DNA of 64,000 nucleotides from Primulina eburnea (taxonomy: Eukaryota; Streptophyta; Magnoliopsida; Lamiales; Gesneriaceae), in assembly GCF_022965805.1 (NCBI RefSeq), contig NC_133105.1:26635208-26699207 (forward strand). Reading direction: 5' to 3'. Numbering within the stretch: the first letter of the stretch is position 1; every line of letters begins with the position of its first letter. The notes under the pieces were generated by a model. The model made no database searches and was not told where the DNA came from. It was given only the letters and a program-made list of their open reading frames with translations. Both the position numbers and the translations under genes were made by a program. Shown here in pieces: positions 1 to 12,472 of this stretch.

Positions 1-45
1 TTTGATCCAATGCGTCGGTTTCCTACCATTAAAGGGTCATTGTTT

Positions 46-722
46 GTTATTTCTTTATCTGTATACATATGTGATCAATATAGATAAAGATCTTGATTAT
101 ACTTTAATATAGATGAATCGTAATTCGATATTGAAACTCATTTGTAAACACTATATAATCTAAATTCGTTCATAGTCGATTCAGCCGCCTAACACCTGGA
201 TAAAGGTCGTACCATGTTTCCTGGTAAGGGCATATAGATGTCCAAACACACAGATGGGTAGTCATATGATGATTATATCAAATTGTCCTCCATAGGACTT
301 TCCAAGTGGTTATCATTCATCGAGAGTATAAGTATGTGGTTGTGATTGTACACCATTAGTCTTTAAGATCTGAGACAACACTGAGGCTTTATATACTAGG
401 GCTCTACTTGACTCGTTTACCGACTCCAGGAGGGTCAGCAAATGGCGAGATTGGGTACAGTTGTGACGCTTGTAGAAGCCAGTGCATTGTAGTCAGGATT
501 CATCGCTCACTTACGGGTGTGGATATGTTGTGTGATCTGATGAAATAATAGTGCATGAAATATATGGACGAATTATGAAATGTACGTTAGAGAAGGAGTT
601 CTCTAATTGTACATGCGATGCCACTATTTATTCTCAAATAAGTGTCATATTGTTAACGAATTCTTATGCAACCCTCGATGAACCAATGGTTGCAGATTCG
701 ATCGGGATATATGAGATGAAGG
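46..722 (+). repeat. Copia-1 5' LTR, first piece
   Basis: From about position 46 the sequence follows the Copia-1 3' LTR (from about 50448) through to the GAAGG target site at 718-722. Bases 1-45 do not align with the first ~100 bp of the 3' LTR, so the true LTR start is either outside the window or replaced. I see nothing identifiable in 1-45. Confidence 0.8.
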
Positions 723-1838
723 TGTTAGAGTAGGTGCCCGTCGAGCCAAGTGTTGGCCGAGTGTTCACAATGAAACTCTATGTATAAGCAATCTTTATTT
801 TAATAATATTTGATATTATTATTTTGGCACATTTTTATCTGTATACCCATGCTAGTTGCATAGATAAAGCCCTTGAATATAAAAATGGTAGAAAGAATAT
901 GAGATGCTCATATGATGAGTATCATGAAACTCATATTTGTAATACTGTATATTCTAAACGGTTCCTAGTCGATTCAGCCGCCACTAAGAAGGATATAGGC
1001 CGCTAGAGTTCGAGACTAGTATCTGCGATGTGAGTACAATGTTTCATTGGTAGGGGACATTGTGATGTCCGAACATGCAGATAGGTGCTCCTTGTAGAGT
1101 GCACTGAACAACCCTCCATAAAAGAACTTTCCAAGTGGTTCTCACTTATCGAGTGGAAATGTCCTAGTTTATGGTTGTACAGAATTAGTCCTTATGACCC
1201 GAGACAACATTGAGACTCTATGTGCTAGAATTACACTTTGACTTGTTTACCGACTCTCATGGGGTCATCAGGTGGCAAGGTTGGGTGTTCTGTCGAAACA
1301 CATAGGAGTCGATGCATTGTAGTCGGGGATTCACCGCTTACCTTCGGGTATGGATATCCTATGTGTTTTCATGTGTTAGTAGGTTGAAATCTCTGGCCAG
1401 ATTATGGTTGTAATTATGAAAGGGGTTTCATAGATTACACCATCGATGCAACTACGACATGACACATAGTATCGATTCATTGACAACTCTCGATAAACCA
1501 ATGGTTGTCGAATCGATCGGGATATATGAGTTGAAGGGACCGTACTGTACGCTAACCATAATTGAATGGTTCTTGCAGGCACTATCATTTGATACCTAGG
1601 GAATCATGTAAGCGATGCTGCTAGGCGTTTAACATGATTGGTTGGGTACTATCAGACTTGAGTTCTGACGTTCTTATTATCAAGGAGTTGATAAGTAAGA
1701 ATGGAGCAATTGGGGTATGCTCATATAAGGACATGTTTAGTCCGAATCGCATGGAGATGTGAACCCACGGCTAGTTGTATCAATGAACCATTGAGGGCCA
1801 CACAAGTACTAGCTTTCTAGATCCCGCTTGAGACGTAA

Positions 1839-2000
1839 AAATAGTTCAATGTGTTGAACGGCTTATAAAGGAGTTTATAAGCGTAAGGAAAATTAGAAGT
1901 ATGACTTCTATAAAGGAGAAAATAGTTCAATGTGTTGAACGACTTATAAATGAGTTTATAAGTGTAAAGAAAAATAGAAGTATGACTTCTATGAGAGAAA
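1839..2000. repeat. 81-bp tandem duplication in solo LTR-1
   Basis: Two adjacent units with an 81-bp offset, each beginning near ATAGTTCAATGTGTTGAAC and containing the same TTATAAG and AGAAGTATGACTTCTAT blocks. The units differ by a few substitutions. Both contain short inverted repeats. Confidence 0.8.
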
Positions 2001-2099
2001 TGTAAATTTTAATTTATGGAAGTGTTCCTAAATTAAAATTTGGCCGAGTGAATAATGTATTTGAAAATTGTGATTTTCATAAACATTATTATGGACTAA

Positions 2100-2219
2100 A
2101 TTAAATTAATTCAAGTGTTGAATTAATTAAACACTAGTGGACCTAGTAGAGTCCAAATAATTAAATTAATTCAAGTGTTGAATTAATTAAATTATATTGA
2201 GTCTTGTAGAGCTCAATTT
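2100..2219. repeat. 60-bp tandem duplication with a hairpin in solo LTR-1
   Basis: Two 60-bp units each start with TTAAATTAATTCAAG and contain the inverted repeat TTAATTCAA-GTG-TTGAATTAA. The distal halves (ACTAGTGGACCTAGTAGAG-like) are more diverged. Confidence 0.75.
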
Positions 2220-2883
2220 AAATTAATTATTTAACTAGTGGGACTTGGGTAAATTCAAGTAATGTTTAATTAGTCTCAAATATGTTTGAGATAATTAAAT
2301 TTAGTCCATGGTTTTTATTTTTTGATAAAAACCATATAATATGCATGCATGGGAGGTGAAAGGTTGGGAGACTACTTTTTGAGTTTTCAAGGCATGGCAT
2401 GCAACTTTATGCCTCAACTTTTTCAAGGACCAAGACAAGTCTCCCTTCCCCATTCTTGCACACACTATGGCCGAAATTCCTCCATCTTTTCTCTCCATTT
2501 TTCTCTCATTTTTGTGTTCTTCAATTGTTGAAGAATACACACACTTGTCTTTGAAAAATCCTCATATTTTTCTAGTGCAAAATATGAGGGGATCTACCTA
2601 GTTGGTGGTGGGCCTAATTTGAAGGAAAGATTCAAGAAGAAAGGAGGAGAGCTTGTAGATTTATCTTCCATTCAAGAGCCAAGTTGTTTACAACTTGGTT
2701 GGTGCCATCATCAACCTCAAGAGGTTGATAGGTAACGATTTTCTTACACCCTATGTATGACATAGTTGTGTTTTTGTATTTGCTACATGAAATGAGGGGT
2801 GGCCGAAAATTTCCTTGAAAAATTTGATTTTTTTAAACTTCCGTTGCGCTTCCGGTTACCGTAACCGATCCCCTTTCAGAAGG

Positions 2884-3856
2884 GACCTTACTGTACGTTA
2901 ATCATAACCGACTGGTTCTTGCAGGCACTATCAGTGATATCTAGAGAATCATGGGGCGTGATCATGATTCGATGGGTTTAATCAGAGATATGATTTCTAA
3001 CATTCTCATGATCAATTGTTGATACATAGAATAAGGAAAAATTAGGGTAAGCCCGAATAAAGGTTTATATCCTGAATCACAAAGAGTTGTGAACCCACCG
3101 CTAGCTGTATCCTTGAACCATTAAGAGTCACACAAGCACTGGATCATTTGTTTCCGTGAAGAGAAAATAAATTCAAGGAATTGAATTTATATTAGATAGT
3201 ACTTTGAAGGAGTTTAATGTATGACAATAAAATTTCAGAGAATAAATTCAAAGAGTTGAATTTATGATATCTAATTTGGAAAGAATAAATTCAAAGGTGT
3301 TGAATTTGTAAAATATGATAATTTAATTTATTAAACTCAAAAGATTGAGTTTATTAAATATTAAATTAAATATAGTGAGAACTATGTTTAATGGGATTGT
3401 ATGAGTACAAGTCCAAAATACTAAATAATTAAAATTCTTAATGGACCTTGATTAATTGATTAAACTAGTTGGACTAGCCTAATTAATTAATCAATGCCAT
3501 TAATGTTAATTAAGAGACCAAAATATTATATTGTGGTAGTTAAGTCATAAAGGTTTGGTTTAAGTAGAAGACTCAAACCTTAGCCTCATAACACACCATA
3601 TTTTCGAGAAAACCTCCACCATCTCCTTTCCATTTTCGCCCACCCTCTAGGAAAAGGGGGATTGAGCCGTTTCTCAAATTTTGCTCTCCAACATTGAAAG
3701 TTATTCCAAATATCATAGTTCTATTTGGAAGAAGAACTAATCTTCTAGTCGTGGACCTGATTTGAAGATTGAAGAAAGGAGATTTGAAGAACGTACGTGA
3801 GATTCACAACAAGAGCTACGTTCGCTTATACCGGCGTAGTTAGGGTCAAGTGAAAA
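2884..3856 (+). repeat. Copia-1 5' LTR, second piece
   Basis: Continues the LTR after solo LTR-1 and aligns with 51159-51601 plus 61521-61706 of the 3' LTR. It carries a run of imperfect hairpins of the form AAATTCAA-loop-TTGAATTT at 3164-3190, 3241-3265 and 3283-3308, and a longer one around 3322-3368. It ends at the GAAAA target site (3852-3856) used by the next insertion. Confidence 0.88.
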
Positions 3857-6800
3857 TGAAACGTCTGCTTATTCATTTTCTTAAAACGTGTTAGAATATT
3901 TTTTTTAACTTAATCTCCATAATTCAAAATACACATATATATAAATAATTTAAAATACCTTGACACGATTTTTAAAATAAAACAATCGACTATAATTTGA
4001 AAATCAAATGAAATAATTTAACATAAAATTATCCAACATTTTACTAAACCTGAAATAACATTTGAAAAGTATAGCCCATACTACCTCTCAAAAACCACTC
4101 ATAATTAAAGCGTCATAAAAATATCTTTAACATCACTTAAAATCATAAATCATAAGTAGTGTGGAGAACTAGCGTCGGTCGGGTTATGTGCACCTTCACT
4201 CCAGCAAAGTCAACCATCAAGACCTCCATAAACATTATTATCATAATCATCTGCATCAATCACACCTAGTGAGTCTAAAGACTCAACACATCATATTCTC
4301 GATACCAAATAATACTTATAAAAATCACATACAACAGTGAAAAATACTTGTACTTAAAATATCGTTTTCATAAAGATGCATAAACTTCAGACATGAACAT
4401 TTTCGTAAACATTTTCATAAACATTTTCATAAACATATTTACATAATCCTCAACATATTCATATTCATATTATCATCAACAGACACATATTCTTTTTCAT
4501 TTGGCTGAATTCAGATCATTAATTGTGACATTCGTGTTAATTTACGTATAAGTGTTGGGCGATGGATCCATCTACATATAACCACAGTACTGGGCGGCGG
4601 GGACACCAGTTACACTCTCACCGGTCAACTGGGCCTTGGCCTATCATATCCTTATATGGAAATGCGATCGTCGGGGCTCCCTCGGGGGCCTTCTCCCATG
4701 GGCTTCCTCAGGGGCTTTTTCCCATAAATGAGTTCCCTCTACGGCCTTTTCCAATAAATGGGCTCCCTCTGGGGCCTTCTCCCCGCACGACATTCACATT
4801 CATATTATCATATCATCATATCCGTATCAATGGAAATAAGATCGTCGGGCTCCCACTGGAACCATAACCCTCACGATATCTCCAAAATATCATCACATTA
4901 GTCACAATTACTTCACTTCCTTCAACGTTTCATATTCTCATCACTTTATAAAATTAGACATGCATATGACATTTTTCTTTTAAACCAAGCAAGCAATATA
5001 TCTTTTAACTGTTTTCGTTTAAACATAAAACTCATAAACATTTTAAAAGAAACCTTTTTAACATATAAAAATCTATAAATCTTTTAAATAAACATTTAAA
5101 AATCATAAACATTTAAAATATGCATTTAAATCATAAACATTTTAACATATTAAATCATAACATTTTAAAATAACATTTTGACATAATAAATCATGAACAT
5201 TTAAAATAAATGTCATAAAAATTCATAAACATTTGAAATAATCATTTTAGGATGTAAAACAACATTCAGGACACTGCCATGACGTTTACTAATTTCTAGG
5301 TGTAAAATGACTGTTTTACCCCTAGACGTAAAATTTCACGTTTTTAACTTTTTCTTAATTTCATTGACTCTAATGTGTCCCAAAAAATTATTTAAGCTTA
5401 CATGAATTTTCTCTTATTTTTATTTAGCTTAATTCGATGACTTTTAAATTAATCTTTAAATACAACATATTACTGCATTTTAATCCCAAATTAAACAAAA
5501 CCTTAATATAAAATTCCCAAATTTAAAACTTAGACTTTTAATTATTTGAGCTTAAATATTATTTTCCATAATTTTATTCCGTTTAAAACTTGGTGTTTCA
5601 ATTAGTTCTTTAATTAGCGTTTCGTGTGGCGATTAAATCCCGGATAATCAAAACTCATTATTTTGATCCCAAATTTTAAACCTAACATTTTTACTATTTA
5701 TTCTATCCTTCCAAGTCATGAGCCACCCCCGTGGACCCATGGATTCAATTTTTGTTCTTAAAATCTCGAAATTGACACCTCCATGAACCACCCGAGCCAC
5801 GCCCGAGCCACCTCCAGCCAAACCCAAGCCAACCCATCTATGAACCCTACTGACCAGCCCCAACCTCAAGAACCAGCCCCTAGGTCGCTCGAAACACTCC
5901 TGGACATAATTGAAAATTTCTGTGCGTTACTCTTCCCTAGCCCAAGACTCCTAGCCAATTATGACTCCTCTAGCCACTCAACCAACGATCACCTCGGACC
6001 CTCACCAACCCTGGACCACGCCCAGACCCAGCCTAAGCCCAGCCCCTGAACCCACACAGCAAGTCCCTGCGCAAGCCAACTCCTAGCCGCGGCCCTCCCT
6101 TGCGTGATTTAGGAGTTTTGCCATGCTAGGACTCCTCCATCCTCTAGACCCCAAATCCCTCCACCTAGCCGTCCCTGAACCACCCTATAGACCTTCCTGC
6201 ACAATGCCTGGACCCGCGCACCAGCCGTGCGCCACTTTCTTCTTCAAGCGGGTCTCACGCGTTTCCCTTCCTCCCTATGTGCAGCAGTGCCCATCCGCCC
6301 TAGGACTCCTCCTAGCCTCTCAACATGACCCTAGCCAAGCCCCTACCATCCCTGGCCGATCCCCCTAGCCCCATGCAAACAATCGAGTCCCTTGGACCCC
6401 CCACATGCACACACAGATTCTTCAAAAACCTCACGGCTCTCTTCCCTTAACCCACGTTTTTTTCCAGCTTTGTTTTAACAAGTTGTGCAGCATAATCATG
6501 TGTTCTAGGACCCTTAGAAACATGTTTGACCAAAGCCTAATTGATGGCAGTCCCTTTTCCAACATACAAACATGATTTTGAAACAATACCCAAGCTTTAA
6601 AAATCTATGTTCATGTAAAAACAAAAATAAAGAAAAAGTCACTTGTTTTTCATGCAAAAATTCAATTAAATAAAATATTATGGTGTGATGGATGATTAAA
6701 GGAAATAATATGTCGTGCCTTTGCGTATTTTACACACAAAAACGAATCGATGATGCGAAGAACGGCGACGTACACCTTAGCTTGATATTCCTTGAGAATC

Positions 6801-7441
6801 CTTGATGCTTTTCCTTCAAAACCTTTGTGTGTGTGTCGTGTATTTTGCATGGGAGGAGTTTTTAAGATTTTTTGGGGTGTGGGGCGTGTACACTCAAAGG
6901 TTAAGGGGTAGGTTTTGTAGTTTAAATAATAATAAAATCCTAACTAAACTCTAACTACTAGCTTAGGTCCATTAACCATGTTAATTAGGCTCAATTAGTC
7001 TGTTAGTGTTTAAATAAAATATTAAAAATAATTTGATTTAAATAAGTTTGTGAATTTATTAGACAGGGTTACCAAAACGTTCAAATTTTTGTTGAAAAAC
7101 TAACATCAATAAAAATTACGTATCGGCGTATAAAATCACCTAAAAATCCCGTATTTTTCGAATATATGAAAAAGAATCACCCATATTTTAAATGATTAAA
7201 AATAATTATTAAATAAAAACATTTTCTATTTTTCAGCCCTCGGTCTCCGTTCCTCGATCGCAACTCGAATAACTTTTGAAATTACATTTTAATGCAACAA
7301 TATAAAAAATATATTTTAAACATGTCAATATGCACAACATAATTAATTCATACAATTAAAACATGTAATTAAAATACAAGAGAATTTAATAACTTGCGCG
7401 CATGTGATTCGCGTGGACTTTTAAATTTTCGGGGCATTACA
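3857..7441 (-). repeat. LARD-like element, 3' LTR (3585 bp)
   Basis: Minus-strand LTR, TGTAATGCC...GACGTTTCA. On the plus strand it holds a 30-bp minisatellite (4673-4784), an AT-rich run of degenerate CATAAACATTTTAAA repeats (about 5020-5240) and a C-rich stretch of CCGAGCCACGCCC-type words (about 5780-6370). The short open frames here are compositional and are not conserved in the sister LTR. Confidence 0.88.
4673..4784. repeat. 30-bp minisatellite in LARD-like 3' LTR
   Basis: Four 30-bp units of the pattern GGGCTCCCTCTGGGGCCTT + CTCCCATAAAT, starting near 4673, 4700, 4730 and 4760. The last unit lacks the ATAAAT end. Confidence 0.82.
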
Positions 7442-8695
7442 ATCTTCACCCCTTAAATTGAATTTCGTCCTCGAAATTCGCTTATCCTTGATAATCAAAA
7501 GTTTAGACTTACTTCTAGTATCTCAAAAATCCACGCTTTCGCTGCGCTACTTTGATAAAACTTAAATTCTAAAATGTCCTTACATCTCCTTAATCTCAAT
7601 TAAATTTTCCTTCTAAATCCTTATTTTGCAATTCGCAACTTAAAAAGACTCATAATGACTTAGTGATGTTACTATTATAACCTCGAATTTCAACTTTTCT
7701 TACAATTCGAAACATTAAAAGATGGATGACCATATTTACTGTATGTTACTTTTCCTATATTATACCAAAAATATTCATCAACCTACCAATTTTCATCTTA
7801 AAATCCCAAACACACCTTCAAATTCTTAGATTTTTTAGCTTAATATCGATTCATCCTTAAGAATCCTTGATTAACATTCCTTATAACATTATAACCTAAG
7901 ATATCCCAAGGTTGTAAATATTTTTAAAACTCTGTATCATCGAGAATTCTTATTATTTAACACATTCAATTCTCACTTACTGTCAAACTAGTCCCCATTT
8001 TCCTTAATTATTGCAAAATAAATTCTTAATTTCCCAAAAAATTATCCAATTGGTTCTTAATTTCAAAAATCCTACAGTTAACACATAAGTTCTCTGTATT
8101 CTTAATTTTCTTCTACAATTTTCCCATGACATAATTTCGACAATTTCAAACTTATTTACCCAAAAATAAATTCCTATGGCCAATCATACCTTTCATCAAA
8201 CTTAAAATCTCAATTTATTCATTTTCTTACTTTCAAAGATAATCGCAGTCCTCGATCATATTACTTATGAGTAATTCTCTAAAATTAATTCAACTAGTAA
8301 CCATGAATCATAAATATTTTCCTATAAAATCTACGTGTCCCAAAAGCATTCATAACATTCACAATTAACTTATTACCCAAACTGTATAAAATTAATGCTA
8401 AAACCCAAAAATCAACATAGTCCAATTCCACCACAAAGCCAACATGCGTTGAAATCAAATAATTTCTTATTTCATATCATATCACGTATAAAAATTCTAA
8501 AGCATGTAAAACATATATCCTCATAATGCTATTAAACATGTGACGTGAACATATAATTCACGTAGATGTAGTCATGTAGGTAACAACATATAAATCATAA
8601 AAAGCATGTAAAGTTACAAATTGAGGCTTGACGACTGAGCTTCTCGGCACTGATGGTGGCACAACCCTTTACAGAAACATTGCTCCGATACCAAC
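7442..8695 (-). other. Internal region of LARD-like element, non-coding
   Basis: 1254 bp, AT-rich, without an open frame of note on either strand. The end beside 7441 reads on the minus strand as a GAGGACGAAATTC-type coding end followed by AAGGGGTGAAGAT, a plausible polypurine tract. The other end carries the primer-binding site. A full Gypsy internal region would be several kilobases, so gag and pol are gone. Confidence 0.75.
8682..8693 (-). promoter_or_regulatory. Primer-binding site of LARD-like element
   Basis: Plus strand GCTCCGATACCA, i.e. minus strand TGGTATCGGAGC. It differs at one base from TGGTATCAGAGC, complementary to the 3' end of initiator tRNA-Met. It lies two bases inside the 5' LTR boundary at 8696. 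Confidence 0.8.
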
Positions 8696-11600
8696 TGAAA
8701 CGTCTGCTTATTCGTTTTATTAAAACGTGCTAGAATTTTTTTTAACTTAATCTCCATAATTCAAAATATACATATATATAAATACTTTAAAATATCTTGA
8801 CACCATTTTTAAAATAAAACAACCAACTATAATTTGAAAATCAAACGAAATAATTTAGCATAAAATTATCAAACATTTTACTAAACCTAAAAATAACATT
8901 TAAAAAGTATAACCCATACTATAACCTTTCAAAAATCACTCATAATTAAATCGTCATAAAAATATCTTTAACATCACTTAAAATCATAAATCATAACTAG
9001 TGCGGAAAACTAGCGTCGGTCCTCGGGTTATGCGCACCTTTAGTCCAGCAAAGTCAACCATCAAGACCTCCATAAACATTATTATCATAATCACCTGCAT
9101 CAATCACACCTAATGATCAGTCTAATGACTCAACACATCATATCCTTGATACCAAATAATACTTATAAAAATCACATACAACAGTGAAAAATACTTGTAC
9201 TTAAAATATCGTTTTCATAAAGATGTATAAACTTCAGACATGAGCATTTTTGTAAACATTTTCACGATCCATTTTCATAAACATTTTCATAAACATATTT
9301 ACATCATCCTCAACATATTCATATTCATTTATAATCAACATATACATATTCATTTTTCCTTTCGTTGAATTCAGATCGTTAATTGTGACTTTTGTGTTCA
9401 TCTATGTATACGTGTTGGGCGATGGATCCATCTACATACAACCACAGTACTGGGCGGCGGATCATATCCTCATATAGAAATGCGATCGTCGGGGTCCTCT
9501 GGGGCCTTCTCCCATAGACGGGCTCCCTCAGAGGCCTTTTTTCATAAATTGGTTTCCTCTTGGGCCTTTTCCCATAAATGAGCTCCCCCTGGGGCCTTTT
9601 CCCCTCACGACATCCCCTTTCATATAATCATATCATCATATTCCTATCAATGGAAATACGATCGTCGGGCTCTCACTGGACCATAACCCTCACGATATCT
9701 CCAGCATATCATCATATTATTTACAATTATTTCATTTCCTTCAACGTTTCATTTTCTCATCACTTTATAAAATTAGACATGCATATAACATTTTTCTTTT
9801 AAACCAAGCATGCAACATATCTTTTAACGTTTTCGTCTAATCATAACTCATAAACATTTTAACATATAAAAATCTATAAATCTTTTAAATAAACATTTCA
9901 ACATCATAAATATTTAAAATATGCATTTAAATCATAAAAATTTAAAATAAACATTTTAAAATATTAAATCATAAACTTTTAAATTAACATTTTGACATAA
10001 TAAATCATGAACATTTAAAAAATCAATATCATAAAAATTCATAAAATTTGAAATAATCATATTAGCATGTAAACAACATTCAAAACACTGCCATGACATT
10101 TTCTAATTTTTAGGTGTAAAATAACCGTTTTACCACTAGACGTAAAATTTCATGTTTTTTACTTTTTCTTAATTTCATTGACTCTAATGTGTCCCAAATA
10201 ATTATTTAAGCTTACATGATTTTTCTCTTATTTTTATTTAAGCTTAATTCGATGACTTTTAAATTAATCTTTAAATACCATATATTACTGTGTTTTAATC
10301 CCGAATTAAACCAGACCTTAATATAAAATTTCTAAATTTAAAACTTAGACTTTTAATACCTATTTGAGTTTAAATATAATTTCCATAATTTTATTCCACA
10401 TAAAACTAGGCGTTTCAATTAATTCTTTAATTAGCGTTTCGTGAGGCTATTAAATTCTGGATAAATCCAAAACTCATTATTTTGATCCCAAATTTAAACA
10501 TAATATTTTTATTAATTATTATACCCTTCCAAGTCATGAGCCATCCCTGTAGACCCACAGATTCAATTTTTGTTCTTAAAATTTCAAAATTGACACCTCC
10601 ATGAACCACCCGAGCCATCTCCCAGTTTACTCGAGCCACGCCCGAGCCACCTCTAGCCAAACCCAAGCCAACCCATCTATGAACCCTACTGACTAGCCCC
10701 GAGCCCAAGAACCAGCCCCTAGGTCGTTCGACACACACCTGGACAGAACTGAAAAATTGTGTGCGTTAGTCTTCCATAGCCCAAGACTCCTAGCCAATTA
10801 GGACTCCTCTAGCCACTTAACCAACAATAATCTCGGACCCTCACCGACCATGGACCACGCCCAGACCCACCCTAATCCCAGCCCAGTCTAGCCCCTGAAC
10901 CCACGCACGAAGTCCCTGTAAAAGCCAACTCCTAGCCACCGCCCTCCCTTGCGTGATTTAGTAGTTTTGCCATGCTAGGACTACTCCATCCTCTAGACCC
11001 TGAATCCCTCCACCTAGCCATCCCTGAACCACCCTCTAGACCTTCCTGCACCATGCCTAGACCTGCGTACCAGCATAGGCGCTTGCACCAGCCGCGCGCC
11101 GCTTTCTTCTTCAAGAGGGTCACGCGCGTTTCCCTTCCTCCCTACGTGCAGCAGTGCCCATCCGCCCTAGGAATCCTCCTAGCCTCTCAACATGACCCTA
11201 GCCAAGCCCCTACCATCCCTGGCCGATCCCCCTAGCCCCATGCAAACAATCGAGTCCCTTGGACCCCCCACATGCACACACAGATTCTTCAAAAACCTTA
11301 CGGCTCTCTTCCCTTAACCCACGTTTTTTTCCAGCTTTGTTTTAACAAGTTGCACAGCATAATCATGTGTTATAGGACCCTTAGAAACGTGTTTGATCAA
11401 AGCCTAATTCATGGCAGTCCCTTTCCCAACATACAAACATGATTTTGAAACAATACCCAAGATTTAAAAACCCATGTTCATGTAAAAACAAAAATAAAGA
11501 AAAAGTCACTTGGTTTTCATGCAAAAATCCAATTAAATAAAATACTATGGTGTGATGGATGACTAAAGGAAAGAATATGGCGTGTCTTTGCGTATTTTAT

Positions 11601-12307
11601 GCACGAAAACGAATCGACAATGCGAAGAACGGCGACGTACACCTTGGCTTGAATTTCCTTGAGAATCCTTGATGCTTTTCCTTCAAAACATTTGTGTGTG
11701 TGTCGCGTATTTTGCAAGGGATTAGTTTTTAAGATTTGTTGGGGTGTGGGGCGTGTACAATCAAAGGTTAAGGGGTAGGTTTTGTAGTTTAAATAATAAT
11801 AAAATTCTAACTAAATTGTAATTACTAGCTTAGGCCCATTAACCATGTTAATTAGACCCAATTAGTCCATTAGTGTTTAATTAAAATATTAAAAATAATT
11901 TGGTTTAAATAAGTTTGTGAATTTATTAGCCGAGTTGCCAAAACGTTCGAATTTTTGTTGAAAAACGAACACCGATAAAAATTACGTTCTGGCGTATAAA
12001 ATCACCTAAAAACCCATTATTTTTCAAAAATATGAAAAAGCCTCACCCATATTTTAAATGATTAAAAAAAATTATTTAATAAAAACATTTTCTATTTTTC
12101 AGCTGTCGGTCGCCGTTCTTCAATCGCAACTCGAATAACCTTTAAAATTGCATTTTAATGCAACAATGTAGAAAATATATTTTAAACATGTCAATATGCA
12201 CAACATAATTAATTCACGCAATTAAAACATTTAATTAAAATACAAGAGAATTTAATAACTTGCGTGCATGTGGTTCGCGTGGACTTTTAAATATTCGAGG
12301 CGTTACA
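8696..12307 (-). repeat. LARD-like element, 5' LTR (3612 bp)
   Basis: Collinear with 3857-7441 but diverged by many substitutions and small indels. The 30-bp minisatellite is repeated at about 9490-9604. The terminal TTACA at 12303-12307 is followed by the GAAAA duplication. Confidence 0.88.
9490..9604. repeat. 30-bp minisatellite in LARD-like 5' LTR
   Basis: Four units of the same 30-bp pattern as at 4673-4784. Units start near 9492, 9520, 9550 and 9580 and show different substitutions from the other LTR. Confidence 0.8.
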
Positions 12308-12312
12308 GAAAA

Positions 12313-12459
12313 ATTCACTAAGGTAAAAGTTTTAAACATCCAATGTATGTTTATTCAATTCAAACCATACGAGTGCTCAAAAAATATATTGAATGTCAAG
12401 ATTTAAATTTTTTTAAAATTTCCGCTGCGTTTGGGCACGAGAGAACACGAATCACAACA
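12313..12459 (+). repeat. Copia-1 5' LTR, last piece
   Basis: Continues the LTR after the LARD-like insertion (AAAATTCACTAAGG) and ends at CACAACA (12459), directly before a primer-binding site. Confidence 0.75.
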
Positions 12460-12460
12460 G

Positions 12461-12472
12461 TTGTATCAGAGC
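12461..12472 (+). promoter_or_regulatory. Primer-binding site of Copia-1
   Basis: TTGTATCAGAGC, one mismatch from the initiator tRNA-Met complement TGGTATCAGAGC. Its position directly after the LTR end confirms the plus orientation. Confidence 0.78.

Larger units (their letters stand above)
723..2878 (+). mobile_element. Solo LTR-1 of a Copia family related to Copia-1
   Basis: A 2156-bp LTR starts TGTTAGAGTAGGTGCCC and ends CCCCTTTCA. It is flanked by perfect 5-bp duplications GAAGG at 718-722 and 2879-2883. There is no internal region and no second LTR, so it is a solo LTR left by LTR-LTR recombination. Its first bases resemble the Copia-1 3' LTR start at 50343 (TGTTAGAGTAGATGG), so the two families are related. 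The host LTR resumes seamlessly at 2884. Confidence 0.93.
3857..12307 (-). mobile_element. LARD-like non-coding LTR element with 3.6-kb LTRs
   Basis: Two ~3.6-kb LTRs (3857-7441 and 8696-12307) surround a 1254-bp internal region. The flanks are perfect GAAAA duplications at 3852-3856 and 12308-12312. The plus strand reads TGAAACGTC...TTACA. The primer-binding site (complement at 8682-8693) lies beside the right LTR and the purine-rich tract beside the left one, so the element points to the minus strand. I find no gag or pol. Next to the left LTR the minus strand carries the FEDE-type coding end and purine tract seen at the 3' end of many Tekay/Del Gypsy elements, so I infer a Gypsy-derived large retrotransposon derivative that needs proteins from elsewhere. 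The two LTRs differ at many sites, so it is not recent. Confidence 0.88.

Noticed and set aside
4562..4867. A 101-codon frame with repeated Gly-Leu-Pro segments
   Set aside because: It is the translation of the 30-bp minisatellite. A 30-bp unit keeps frame automatically, so periodicity is no evidence for a protein.
5648..6368. Pro/Gln-rich open frames and their minus-strand counterparts in the LARD-like LTR (also at 10427-11235)
   Set aside because: They lie in a C-rich LTR stretch and change by indels and stops between the two LTRs, with no recognisable domain. They are compositional.
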